Assembly (NCBI RefSeq): GCF_028867935.1
Contig: NZ_JAPQNS010000007.1
Span: 186,001-250,000 of the forward strand
Direction of reading: 5' to 3'
Origin: Flavobacterium sp. SUN052
GTDB taxonomy: Bacteria; Bacteroidota; Bacteroidia; Flavobacteriales; Flavobacteriaceae
DNA: 64,000 nt
A model generated the notes under the pieces. It was not told the origin of the DNA. It searched no databases and saw only the letters and a list, made by a program, of their open reading frames with translations. Of this stretch, positions 8,361-17,676 are shown piece after piece. A program made the position numbers and the translations under genes. Each line of letters opens with the position of its first letter. The stretch's first letter is position 1.

Positions 8361-9302
8361 TTAAAGATTTTTTACGGATTCGTAGAAAGAAGCTGCTTTT
8401 ACGATTTGAGTAGCTATTGCATCACGTAACGCTAGCGGTTCCAATACCTCTACCTGCTTACCGTAGGACAGGATTTCGCGCTTCAGTTCGGTGTTGACTA
8501 TTACCCGTATCGCTATAGTCAGGGATGTGATGGTTTCAGCCACAATTTCCTGGCTGTGATGCAGCGGCAAAGCCTTCACATACTCGGCCTCGGGTTGGGC
8601 AAAACGCAACACAATAGGCTCAACGGGCGCGCCGGGCGGGGCCGTAACCCCAATAACGTGCTGCCGGTTAGCCCGGTAGTCGATACCCCGCTTGGGTTGC
8701 ATGGCGTGCGTAGTCAGCGTTAGATTACTGATTCGGTCAAGGCCAAACGTGCGGACACCTTGCTGGTTCAGGTCATACCCATCCAGATACCAGCGATTTT
8801 TGTATTCTACCAGTAAGCCCGGCTCTACCAGTCGCTGTGTATCGGAACCGTCGACATAGTTCTGATAGCAAAAGGCCACTGCCACCCCGCGTTGCAGCGC
8901 ATTCCAGAGCGGAGCCAGCCAGTCAAGTCCCCGAAACTGCGCGGCTGCCCCGCCAGCATCGTGTTCCAGTTGCATATACCGACCCGCCAACCGCCCCGAT
9001 GATGTCAGGAATTCCAGTCGTTCGCGCCGTTCGAGCAGACGTACAAACGTTTGGAAATCGTCGAGGTCTTCGTCGGCGGCTAGATCCAGAAAATAGCCTC
9101 TTTGGGCGCGGTCGTAGGTGATGGTGATGCTGTAGTCGGCCCGAATATCACGAAGGTCATTCTCAACTGTTTTGGTTGATATAGATTCAATGTCATGATC
9201 GCGCAGTGATTCGGTCAGTTTTTGAAGCGATGGGTAACGGTGCGGGGTGTCAAGGCAACGAATAATATGGAGGTGTCGACGAAGTTTAGCAGAATCTTTC
9301 AC
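8361..9302 (-). CDS. WYL-domain transcriptional regulator
   Basis: A 313-residue protein with an N-terminal winged helix (residues 1-60, RRHLHIIRCLDTPHRYPS then STKTVENDLRDI) and a central WYL domain (about 120-210, with YKNRWYLDGYDL in place of the WYL core), followed by the usual C-terminal extension. WYL proteins bind nucleic-acid-like ligands and often sit beside defence genes. It is the first gene of the minus-strand cas block, so it probably controls cas expression. No TAnnTTTG promoter was found in the 244-bp gap (9303-9546) to the divergent CE15 gene; that gap otherwise shows only AT-rich DNA. Confidence 0.88.
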   Translation of the reverse strand: MKDSAKLRRHLHIIRCLDTPHRYPSLQKLTESLRDHDIESISTKTVENDLRDIRADYSITITYDRAQRGYFLDLAADEDLDDFQTFVRLLERRERLEFLTSSGRLAGRYMQLEHDAGGAAAQFRGLDWLAPLWNALQRGVAVAFCYQNYVDGSDTQRLVEPGLLVEYKNRWYLDGYDLNQQGVRTFGLDRISNLTLTTHAMQPKRGIDYRANRQHVIGVTAPPGAPVEPIVLRFAQPEAEYVKALPLHHSQEIVAETITSLTIAIRVIVNTELKREILSYGKQVEVLEPLALRDAIATQIVKAASFYESVKNL

Positions 9303-9546
9303 GAGTGTGGTTTCTTGTTTTGTACCCTCAAATGGCGCTTACTACCTGCGAACAGAGTAGTGGTAAAATCGGGTGAGTTTATGAAAAATTTTTCTTTTTC
9401 TACGTTTATGTTTCCTCAATACCAGTTAACGGTTGCATTTAAGTGTCACACCCTGTCTGTTCCAACAGGATAGCTTACGGGCTATGTAATTGTAAATCAC
9501 AGGTAGTTGCCCAGGAGACCGGTCTTTATCAGGTAATCCTAAACTG

Positions 9547-10839
9547 ATGAAAAGACTCCTAACCTCTACCTTGCTGATGGCGCTCTCTTGGGTGGGAATG
9601 GCTCAGCAACAATCCCCTAACCGGCCCACGTTGGTGGCGGGAATTCCCGTTAATTACCAGGAAGACTCAGTGGGTTCCTATACCCTTCCCGATTTGCTGC
9701 GGTGCGCTGACGGTCAGCCGGTTACAAGTGCGAAAGTTTGGACACAGAAACGGCGTCCCGAACTGCTCAAACTCGTGGCAGAGACGCAGTTTGGAAAAAT
9801 GCCCCCTCGTCCAACTGGCATGAGCTTTCGGGTGACGGATCAGGGAACACCCGCTTTTAATGGCAAGGCAATTCGCAAACAGGTGACCGTGTATTTCACC
9901 CGCGATACCGCCAACTACAAGATGCACCTGCTGGTCTACCTGCCTCAGGCCGTTAAGCAACCAGCGCCTTTGTTGTTGAACATTTCCTTCTCTGCCTACA
10001 ATCAGATCATCGACGATACCGGCTTACGCGTGGGCGAGATCTGGAACCGCGAGGGCCAAAAAATAAAAGCAGACAAACCGGGGCCGTTCCCCAAAATGAA
10101 TGTGGAGCAGTTTCTGGATGCCGGTATTGGCTTTGCGACCGTGTATTACGGCGATATTGAGCCAGACTTCAAGGACGGTATTCGTTATGGTATTCGGGGG
10201 CATTATTTAAAACCAGGTCAAACTGAACCCGCTCCCGACGAATGGGGGGCTATTTCGGCCTGGGCATGGGGGCTCAGTCGGGCAATGGATTATTTTGAAA
10301 CGGATAAACAGATCGACGCCAAACGCATTGCCCTCCAGGGCGCTTCCCGCTTAGGCAAGGCCGTTTTGTGGGCTGGCATCAATGACACCCGTTTTAAGGT
10401 AGTCGTTGCCAGCATTTCGGGCGAAGGCGGTGCCGCCCTCAGTCGGCGTAATTTTGGAGAAACTGTCAAACACATTACCGATTCAACCCGGTATCAGTAT
10501 CAGTTTGCCAAACGCTATCATACCTATAGCGACAAGCTCAACAGTTTACCCATCGATGGACACACCCTGGTGGCATTGATAGCCCCCCGGCCGTTACTAC
10601 TCCAAACGGGCAGCACCGATTACTGGTCAGACCCAAAGGGTGAGTTCCTGTCGGCAGTAGCAGCGGCACCCGTCTACAAACTCTTCGGTGAAAAAGGCCC
10701 GGAAACGTCCGTTATGCCAGCCGCCAATGATACTTCTCTATTGATGAATCACCTGGGGTATTTTATGCACGAAGGTGGTCATTCGGTTTTACCCACCGAC
10801 TGGTCGCATATCATTGCCTACCTGAATAAATACCTTTGA
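9547..10839 (+). CDS. CE15-like glucuronoyl esterase
   Basis: A 430-residue secreted alpha/beta hydrolase of the type that cleaves esters between 4-O-methyl-glucuronic acid and lignin or xylan. The signal peptide covers residues 1-19 (cleavage after GMA). The nucleophile motif GASRLGK near residue 265 corresponds to GCSRxGK of carbohydrate esterase family 15, and HEGGHSV near 410 holds the catalytic His. Family members from Bacteroidota are often annotated as acetyl xylan esterase. A hybrid sensor-regulator begins 34 bp downstream and may control it or share its transcript. Confidence 0.85.
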   Translation: MKRLLTSTLLMALSWVGMAQQQSPNRPTLVAGIPVNYQEDSVGSYTLPDLLRCADGQPVTSAKVWTQKRRPELLKLVAETQFGKMPPRPTGMSFRVTDQGTPAFNGKAIRKQVTVYFTRDTANYKMHLLVYLPQAVKQPAPLLLNISFSAYNQIIDDTGLRVGEIWNREGQKIKADKPGPFPKMNVEQFLDAGIGFATVYYGDIEPDFKDGIRYGIRGHYLKPGQTEPAPDEWGAISAWAWGLSRAMDYFETDKQIDAKRIALQGASRLGKAVLWAGINDTRFKVVVASISGEGGAALSRRNFGETVKHITDSTRYQYQFAKRYHTYSDKLNSLPIDGHTLVALIAPRPLLLQTGSTDYWSDPKGEFLSAVAAAPVYKLFGEKGPETSVMPAANDTSLLMNHLGYFMHEGGHSVLPTDWSHIIAYLNKYL

Positions 10840-10873
10840 TTGGGTTTTTGGGGCAATCAGTCTATCATTGCAA

Positions 10874-13800
10874 ATGCGTTGGTTAGTATGGATACTTCTG
10901 CTTTTGCAAGTCCCCGCGGTTACTGCCTGGGCACAAAAAATGGCCTTGCCACAGCCGAATGTAATTACGGAAGAGCAGGGCTTACCCCAGGCATTTGTGC
11001 TGGACATTGTTCAGGACAAACAGGGGTTTATCTGGATGGCTACCCGTGATGGGCTTTGTCGTTACGATGGCCAGCAGATTAAGGTGTTCCGCTCGTTGCC
11101 AAGTCGGCCGGGCAAGCCAGCTAGCTCATTACTGGGCTTAACTAATCTTCAGGTTGATAATCAGGGTATACTCTGGGTGTCGACTGATGAAGGCGGGGTG
11201 AGCCGGTTCGACCCGATGTCCGAAACGGTAGTCCCCTTAGCCACGTCGGCGGATAATCGGCAATTACTAAAAACCCAATCGCTGGCCCCCTATTTTGTTG
11301 ATCAACAGCAGCGGTTATGGCTGATAACCCCCAAAACGGGCTTAGTATATATCGACCTTAAAACGAACCGATTACAATCTATTCCCCAAAGTTACGGAAC
11401 AGTAAGTGCCCCTGAGAAGTCTCCGATAACCCGGTTTGTTCAGGGTCAGGATGGCCGGGTCTGGCTGGCGACCGACTATTCACTCTCGTATTTTGATGAG
11501 AAGACCCAGCGGATACAGGCCTTCCCCTGGCCAATCCGCCCGCCCGAAGCAGGGGCAAGAATTGGCGGCTTGTTTGTCCGGCCCAATGGGGATTTACTGG
11601 TTTGTTTCCAACACCATTTGATGGTTATTCAGCCCAAATCGGGCCATTCTCATGTATATCGACTCCCAGTCACCGGTAATGAATGGTGGGGAGTCAACTT
11701 TGCCGTCGATCAGCAGGGGGCCGTGTATTTTGATCAGAATACCGTTCTGTACCGATTTACTGACCAGGATGGTCCCCAGGTCGTAGCCGAGTGGAAGCAG
11801 GTGGGCGAGCAATGTGCCAGTTTGATGGTTGATGCCTCGAATGTACTTTGGGTCGGCACCGATGGAGCGGGCGTCCGGACGTACAACTTACGGGCGAATC
11901 CGTTCCAGATTGCCCCGTACCGACGGTCGTTTCGCTTTGATTTGCTTACCGATGGTTGGTTGGGAGCGCCTTTGTCCGCTTTCCCCAAACGGAACGATCT
12001 GGCAACTTTAGATAATTACAATTTCCGGTCGACCGTGGCTGACCCAACAACGCTGTGGTACTCCATAGGTGGTCCACTAATTAACCGGGTGGACACTAAA
12101 CAGGGTCGTGTAGACGAAGTGCCGCTACCGCTGCCGATACCCAATCGAGCCGAAGATTATAAGCCCTGTCCGTTGACTACCGATCCGACTGGGCAGGTCT
12201 GGGCCTTTTACAATGGCCAAATCTGGCAATATAATCAGCCACAGCAAACGTGGCAGGCGCTTCCCTACCCCATTCCCGAACGGTATACCGGTAGGGTTCA
12301 ATTGATACTGGCAGACAAGCACTTCTTTTGGCTGGCTACTGAAGCGAATGGCCTGGTTCGGGTAGCGCGATCAACGGGGCATTTACGCAACTACCGTCAT
12401 CAGGCAAGCGATTCGACCTCCCTGAGTAGTAATGCCCTCTTTAGTATGGCTGCTGACCCCTTGCAACCGGATCGACTCTGGATCGGGACCTTTGGCGAAG
12501 GCGTGTGCGTCTTTGATAAATCCACCGGGCGATGCCGACGCTTGACCACCGCCAACGGCTTACCCAATCAGGTTATCTATTCGCTTATCCCTGATCAACG
12601 GGGGTATATCTGGATGGGTACGAATCAGGGCATCTGCCAGATCAATACCCGCACACTGGCTACGCAAACTTACAGGCAACAGGATGGCTTGCTGGCCAAT
12701 GAGTTCAACCGGTTCCATTATTTCCGGCGGCCCGACGGCCTTATGGTGATGGGCGGGGTGAAAGGAATTACGGCCTTCTATCCGGATCAGATTCGGGCAG
12801 ATTCCTACCAGCCACGAACCGAACTAACGGGCCTGCAATTGAGCAACACCCCCCTTGAGCCGGGAGCCAACTCGCCCCTGGGTTGGCTCCCGGTCCAGGC
12901 GCATCAGCAACTGACCTTGTCTCACGACCAAAACTTTCTGACGATCAGCTTTGCCGCTTTACAGTTTAACGCTCCCAACAAAAATCGCTATCGGTATCAA
13001 CTGGTTGGGCTAAACCCGACCTGGGTTGAAACTAGACAACCCCTGGCGATGTATACCGATTTACGACCGGGCCACTATGTACTCCGGCTCAATGCCACCA
13101 ACGCATCGGGAGTCTGGAGTCCTCATATCCGCACCTTAACCATCCTTATCCGACCACCCTTCTGGCTAACCTGGTGGGCAATAACGGCGTACGCGCTGTT
13201 GGCAGGCGGTTTGCTGTACGCGGCTGTGCAAGCCTATGTCCGTCGCCTGCGAATGCGCCAGGCTATGGTTTGGCAACAAAAGCAACTCGAACTGAATAGG
13301 CAGGAGAAAGCTCAGTTCGAAGCGGTCGATGCAATGAAAACGCGGTTTTTTGCCAACATTACGCACGAGTTCCGTACCCCGTTAACGCTCATTCTTTCGC
13401 CCGCTCAGCAACTGCTGAACCAGATACAAGACCAACAGCAGCGCCAACGCCTGACGCTCATTGAGGCCAATGCCCATCAGTTGCTTCAGCTGATTAATCA
13501 ACTCATGGAGTTGGCCAAGCTGGAAGCCAGCGTGATGCCGGTTCAGGAATCGATAGGCGATGTTACGGCCTGTGTGAACGAATGGATCGGGTTGTTTGCC
13601 CATCAGGCGGAAGAGAAAGACATTCAGGTGACCCTACAGAGCCAACTAAGTAGTGACTACTGGTTCGACGTGGGCAAGTTCGAGCGGATAGTCCAAAACC
13701 TGCTGGCTAATGCGCTGAAGTTCATGTCTACAGATGGTCAGGAGCTTCGGCGTATTGCGCTCACTCTTGAGCCAAGGACCAGTGATAACCGACCTGGCAT

Positions 13801-14881
13801 CAGGTTCCGAATTTCTGATTCGGGCACTGGGATTGCGGCTCAGCATCTACCCCATATTTTTGATCGTTTCTACCAGGCCAACGAGGTTGATAATCAGGAA
13901 CAGTTCAGTCAGGCGCAGTCGGGAACCGGCATTGGTTTGGCCCTCGTGAAGGAATTAGTCGACCTTCAGGGAGGTTCTATTCAGGTCGATAGCGAGTTAG
14001 GGGTCGGGACAACGTTTACAGTCTGGTTACCCTATCGCCCGGCGGTGACCACGCAACCAGCAGAGGCAGCACTAATCTACAATGATACTCCGCTTTCTGC
14101 GTCAACCGCTCAGTTGTTAGTGATTGAAGACAATCCCGATCTGGCCCATCTGATTTGTCAAAGTTTACCGGCTTCTTACCAGGTCCATCGGGCCGAGAAC
14201 GGTACTGTTGGGCTAAACATGGCGTTTGAATTAATGCCCGATCTGATCATCAGCGACGTAATGATGCCCGAACTCGACGGCTTCACGCTCTGCCGGCAAC
14301 TGAAAGATGATCCGCGAACGAGTCATATTCCGGTTCTGTTGCTGACGGCTAAAACATCGGTCGAAAGTCGGCTGACGGGACTTTCGCAAGGGGCCGACGA
14401 TTACCTCACCAAACCGTTTCTGATTGCCGAACTTCAGCTGAGGGTACGCAATTTACTGGACAGGCAGCGCCGGATTCAGGAGCGAATTCAGGCTAGTCTT
14501 ACCCAGCCTGGTTCGCCAGAACAGGAACAAACCACAACCGAAGACGATCCGTTTTTACGACAACTGTACGACTTGCTCGAAGCCAACCTCGACGATTCGA
14601 CCTTTGGCGTTACGGAGTTGACCACGGCTACGGTGATGAGCCGCACCAGTTTTTACCGCAAAGTCAAAGCGTTAACGGGCCTCACAACGAGTGAAGTAAT
14701 TCGCCTGTACCGCCTGAAACGGGCAGCCCATATGCTTCAACAGGGTTGTTCGGTGGCTGAAACAGCCTACCGGGTGGGTTTTGAAACGCCCTCGCACTTT
14801 AGCAAGGTTTTCCGGGATCAGTACCAGATGACCCCCACACAATTCGTATCTACACCCAAAAATGGCGTTAATTTCATGTAA
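10874..14881 (+). CDS. Hybrid two-component sensor/AraC regulator
   Basis: A 1335-residue one-protein signalling system. After a signal peptide ending in AWAQ, the periplasmic part has two-component propeller repeats (QGFIWMATRDGLCRYDGQ, QRGYIWMGTNQGICQ) and a Y_Y_Y domain. One membrane helix lies near 765-790. The cytoplasm carries HisKA with ITHEFRTP (His near 828), HATPase with NLLANALKF and GTGIGLAL, a receiver with phospho-Asp in DLIISDVMMPELDG (about 1126) and an AraC HTH (about 1255-1335). Such proteins sense oligosaccharides and switch on polysaccharide genes. ATG at 10874 is preferred to the in-frame TTG at 10868. The neighbouring CE15 gene points to a plant glucuronoxylan-type signal. 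Confidence 0.93.
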   Translation: MRWLVWILLLLQVPAVTAWAQKMALPQPNVITEEQGLPQAFVLDIVQDKQGFIWMATRDGLCRYDGQQIKVFRSLPSRPGKPASSLLGLTNLQVDNQGILWVSTDEGGVSRFDPMSETVVPLATSADNRQLLKTQSLAPYFVDQQQRLWLITPKTGLVYIDLKTNRLQSIPQSYGTVSAPEKSPITRFVQGQDGRVWLATDYSLSYFDEKTQRIQAFPWPIRPPEAGARIGGLFVRPNGDLLVCFQHHLMVIQPKSGHSHVYRLPVTGNEWWGVNFAVDQQGAVYFDQNTVLYRFTDQDGPQVVAEWKQVGEQCASLMVDASNVLWVGTDGAGVRTYNLRANPFQIAPYRRSFRFDLLTDGWLGAPLSAFPKRNDLATLDNYNFRSTVADPTTLWYSIGGPLINRVDTKQGRVDEVPLPLPIPNRAEDYKPCPLTTDPTGQVWAFYNGQIWQYNQPQQTWQALPYPIPERYTGRVQLILADKHFFWLATEANGLVRVARSTGHLRNYRHQASDSTSLSSNALFSMAADPLQPDRLWIGTFGEGVCVFDKSTGRCRRLTTANGLPNQVIYSLIPDQRGYIWMGTNQGICQINTRTLATQTYRQQDGLLANEFNRFHYFRRPDGLMVMGGVKGITAFYPDQIRADSYQPRTELTGLQLSNTPLEPGANSPLGWLPVQAHQQLTLSHDQNFLTISFAALQFNAPNKNRYRYQLVGLNPTWVETRQPLAMYTDLRPGHYVLRLNATNASGVWSPHIRTLTILIRPPFWLTWWAITAYALLAGGLLYAAVQAYVRRLRMRQAMVWQQKQLELNRQEKAQFEAVDAMKTRFFANITHEFRTPLTLILSPAQQLLNQIQDQQQRQRLTLIEANAHQLLQLINQLMELAKLEASVMPVQESIGDVTACVNEWIGLFAHQAEEKDIQVTLQSQLSSDYWFDVGKFERIVQNLLANALKFMSTDGQELRRIALTLEPRTSDNRPGIRFRISDSGTGIAAQHLPHIFDRFYQANEVDNQEQFSQAQSGTGIGLALVKELVDLQGGSIQVDSELGVGTTFTVWLPYRPAVTTQPAEAALIYNDTPLSASTAQLLVIEDNPDLAHLICQSLPASYQVHRAENGTVGLNMAFELMPDLIISDVMMPELDGFTLCRQLKDDPRTSHIPVLLLTAKTSVESRLTGLSQGADDYLTKPFLIAELQLRVRNLLDRQRRIQERIQASLTQPGSPEQEQTTTEDDPFLRQLYDLLEANLDDSTFGVTELTTATVMSRTSFYRKVKALTGLTTSEVIRLYRLKRAAHMLQQGCSVAETAYRVGFETPSHFSKVFRDQYQMTPTQFVSTPKNGVNFM

Positions 14882-14939
14882 TGAAACATACACGATAGTC
14901 ATTGAAACACCAGCGACAGCCCCCGGTAGGCATTGATGG

Positions 14940-14947
14940 TAGCTTTG
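14940..14947 (+). promoter_or_regulatory. TAnnTTTG -7 box
   Basis: TAGCTTTG lies 25 bp before the start of the beta-helix gene and matches the Bacteroidota -7 element. No TTG lies at the expected 19-21 nt upstream spacing, so this is a candidate only. Confidence 0.35.
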
Positions 14948-14972
14948 TTCAGCACTTTTTCACTGCCAAATT

Positions 14973-16796
14973 ATGCTGTCAATCTACCGACTCTCTATCC
15001 TGTTTCTTGCTCTGTGCCTGGGCGAATTAACGCTGCCAGCCTTCGCTCAATCTACCACCCGCTACGTCTCAACCACCGGCACCAACTCAGTGCCCGCCAG
15101 CGCTACCTCCTGGGCCACCTCTACCTCTATGTTGCAGGAGACCATTAACGTCAGCGGTACGGGCGATCAGGTCTGGATAGCCACCGGTATTTATACGCCT
15201 ACCTCTAATACAGCCGAACCCCAGGTTTCCTTTCACATGAGAAATGACGTGACAATTTATGGTGGCTTCGTTGGTAACGAATCCAGCCTGAGCCAACGAC
15301 CCACGCTGAACCCGCCGGCTGGTCAGCATTCGGGAACGATTTTGAGTGGTGATATCGACCACGATGGCACGTTTAACCGAAACAGCTATCACGTTTTTCG
15401 TCAGTCAGGTTTAAACAGTACTGCCGTGATGGATGGCGTTGTGATTACGGCGGCCTACTCCAGCGACGGGACTGGAGAGAATAAGCGGGGAGCCGGTATG
15501 GTGAACCTGGGCAGTAGCCCGACACTGACCAACTGCACCTTCCAAAGCAATACAACGCTCTCCGATGGCGGAGCTATGTATAACAAAGGGGGAACGCCCA
15601 AATTAACGAACTGTGTGTTCGACAATAACTATGGTGAAAGGGGCGGTGCCATAACATGGTCACTCGGTGGCGGTATAGAAATGACCTACTGTGTACTACA
15701 AAACAACAAGGCAAGCCAGGAGGGCGGAGCCTTTTATGTTTTGGGAGGTACTGCTACATTGACGAACTGTTTGTTGCAGAATAATCATGCAGACGGTAAG
15801 GGTGGTGTTGCCTACGGCACCCCTACCTTTTTGGCGACGAATTGTGTGTTTCGGACTAATACTACGGCTGAGGGCGGAGTCTTTTGGTTTTACAGAAACC
15901 GTACTACCCTGACTAATTGCACCGTCCAGGGAAATCACTCAACAGGTTCGGGCGGGTTCATGTATAATTGGGATGGGGCTGTAACTGTCCTGACAAATTC
16001 TATTCTCTGGGACAATGGTGATAATAAGGGGGAGATCTTCTATAATAACAACACTCCCCCGCTTGCTACGGCCACCTATTGTTTATTCGATGCGGCTGCG
16101 TTTATCAGTGCTCCTACTAACCTCTCCACCTCCATTTCGCCCTTTGTCAGCGCTACATCCTTGCAACTCAACAATTGCTCGCCAGCCATCGACGCGGGTG
16201 ACCCGGCTACCTCATCAGCCACAGTTGGTACTACTGATCTGGCGGGTAATGATCGCTTCTATAATGCGAGGGTGGATATAGGGGCTTACGAATCCCAAAG
16301 TGGTTTGAAAGTTGCTATTGTCGGCGAAACGTTTGTGGGAGGGCCCGTTTGTTCCGGCGTTTCTGTCAACCCCAGAGTCACTGTAACGGGTGCCGTACTT
16401 AGTTTCCAATGGTTCAAAAACGGCACGGCCTTAGCTGGGCAAACGACGGCCGAATTATCACTAACAAACCTGCAAACAAACGACGATGGCAGTTATGCAG
16501 TGGTAGTGACGGGGGCTTGCGGCTCAGTCACCTCTACCGCCTTTACGATAACGGTACAACCCGCTCCTGATGTCTCGCTGGTACTGCTCAACAACAGGAC
16601 GGTATTGCAGGTACAAAGTGGTGTTCTATACGAACGGTTGATTGTAGCTGATCGGGTAAACGGCTACGAGATTCGGCAAACGGACAGCAGTACCACCGGC
16701 TTTTTCCCAGTGAACCGGCCGGGGCCATTTCGTATGACTGTGACGGGCGCTAACGGGTGTAAGACGGTGGTTGATAGCAGTACGGATGCCCTGTAG
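14973..16796 (+). CDS. Secreted beta-helix and Ig-like protein
   Basis: A 607-residue exported protein with signal peptide ending in AFAQ (residue 26). Residues about 30-380 are a right-handed parallel beta-helix with repeated LTNCTF/LTNCVF and GGAMYN/GGAFYV units, as in polymorphic outer-membrane and pectate-lyase-like proteins. The segment DIGAYESQ ends the helix, and one Ig-like module follows (about 450-530, ending YAVVVTGACGS). No catalytic motif or clear type IX sorting tail is visible. It may bind or process a surface polysaccharide, or serve as an adhesin; the role is unknown. Confidence 0.8.
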   Translation: MLSIYRLSILFLALCLGELTLPAFAQSTTRYVSTTGTNSVPASATSWATSTSMLQETINVSGTGDQVWIATGIYTPTSNTAEPQVSFHMRNDVTIYGGFVGNESSLSQRPTLNPPAGQHSGTILSGDIDHDGTFNRNSYHVFRQSGLNSTAVMDGVVITAAYSSDGTGENKRGAGMVNLGSSPTLTNCTFQSNTTLSDGGAMYNKGGTPKLTNCVFDNNYGERGGAITWSLGGGIEMTYCVLQNNKASQEGGAFYVLGGTATLTNCLLQNNHADGKGGVAYGTPTFLATNCVFRTNTTAEGGVFWFYRNRTTLTNCTVQGNHSTGSGGFMYNWDGAVTVLTNSILWDNGDNKGEIFYNNNTPPLATATYCLFDAAAFISAPTNLSTSISPFVSATSLQLNNCSPAIDAGDPATSSATVGTTDLAGNDRFYNARVDIGAYESQSGLKVAIVGETFVGGPVCSGVSVNPRVTVTGAVLSFQWFKNGTALAGQTTAELSLTNLQTNDDGSYAVVVTGACGSVTSTAFTITVQPAPDVSLVLLNNRTVLQVQSGVLYERLIVADRVNGYEIRQTDSSTTGFFPVNRPGPFRMTVTGANGCKTVVDSSTDAL

Positions 16797-16873
16797 GCAG
16801 TGACGTTTACCATCAGCTTGTTTTGACTGCTATGCCTACGCCTTCAAGCGGCTAGACGATATAATTATGGTAA

Positions 16874-17622
16874 CTACCTGGCTTCAATAGCTCGATATTC
16901 CTGTATATAAACACCCGAGATGACGAGTGAAATACCGCCCATTGCCAGAGCGATTAGCAAACTCGTCCATTCTGGCTCACTTTGCGGCTTTGTCAGCGCA
17001 CGGGGTGCGTGCAACACCAGCACCCACAACAGAAACATGGCGCCCAGCAAAGTGGTAGATAGGCTTACAAATCTGTTTATTAACAGGCTAATCGCCGTTG
17101 CCAGAAACGCCACACCAACCAGATAAGCCCAGAACAAATGGGCTGGAATCCAGGCGGTGATGAGCGTAGCAATGAATTCGGCGTAGATAAAATGCAGGCC
17201 ACTAAACACCAGCACAGGTATTTCCCTAACCGGAGCAGGGATTGGCCAGCAGACACCGGCAAAACTTGTCCGGCTATGATAAATGCGCCAGCAGCAAGAG
17301 CCACTAGTTCAAATAAGGGTGTCCAGGGACCCGGATTCGACGGATTAGCCAGCAACTTGGGCAAATGCGTAACCAGGCCAAACAGCAACCAAAACCCGCC
17401 AACCGTAATGGCCGCAATTCGTGTCTGGACACCCGTAGCGATTCCCAAACCGCACAGTGTCAGCATCAGGGCAACCAGATAAGGTAGCACAAAGCCACCC
17501 GGCATTGTTTCAGGCATGGGCATCAGGTCGGGGGGGAACCGCCCAACAATGAACATTTTGATACCCAATGCAAGGAGGGCAAGCGCGTAGAGGAAACGTC
17601 CGACGGTAGCGGGATTAGTCAA
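16874..17622 (-). pseudogene. DoxX-like membrane protein, frameshifted
   Basis: Two overlapping frames together make one multi-helix membrane protein. The first (17622 to about 17222) runs from MTNPATVGRFLYALALL to AGQSLLRLG; the second, shifted by -1, resumes at about 17230 with EIPVLVFSGLHFIYAEFIA and ITAWIPAHLFWAYLVG, a pattern typical of DoxX-like proteins. The junction lies at 17215-17230 in TTAGGGAAATACC (minus sense). The sequence is not a classical X-XXY-YYZ slippery site in the first frame. A single-base indel in the genome or in sequencing explains it best. Confidence 0.75.
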
Positions 17623-17676
17623 GGAGATGGAGAGTTTAGGATGAATAAAGGAGTAGTGTTCAGGCGCGGCAGGCGT

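Noticed and set aside
9222..9473. Plus-strand frame between the WYL and CE15 genes
   Set aside because: It overlaps the WYL gene and has no recognisable domain or coding character.
17215..17230. Programmed frameshift in the DoxX-like gene
   Set aside because: No X-XXY-YYZ heptamer in the upstream frame and no clear downstream structure.
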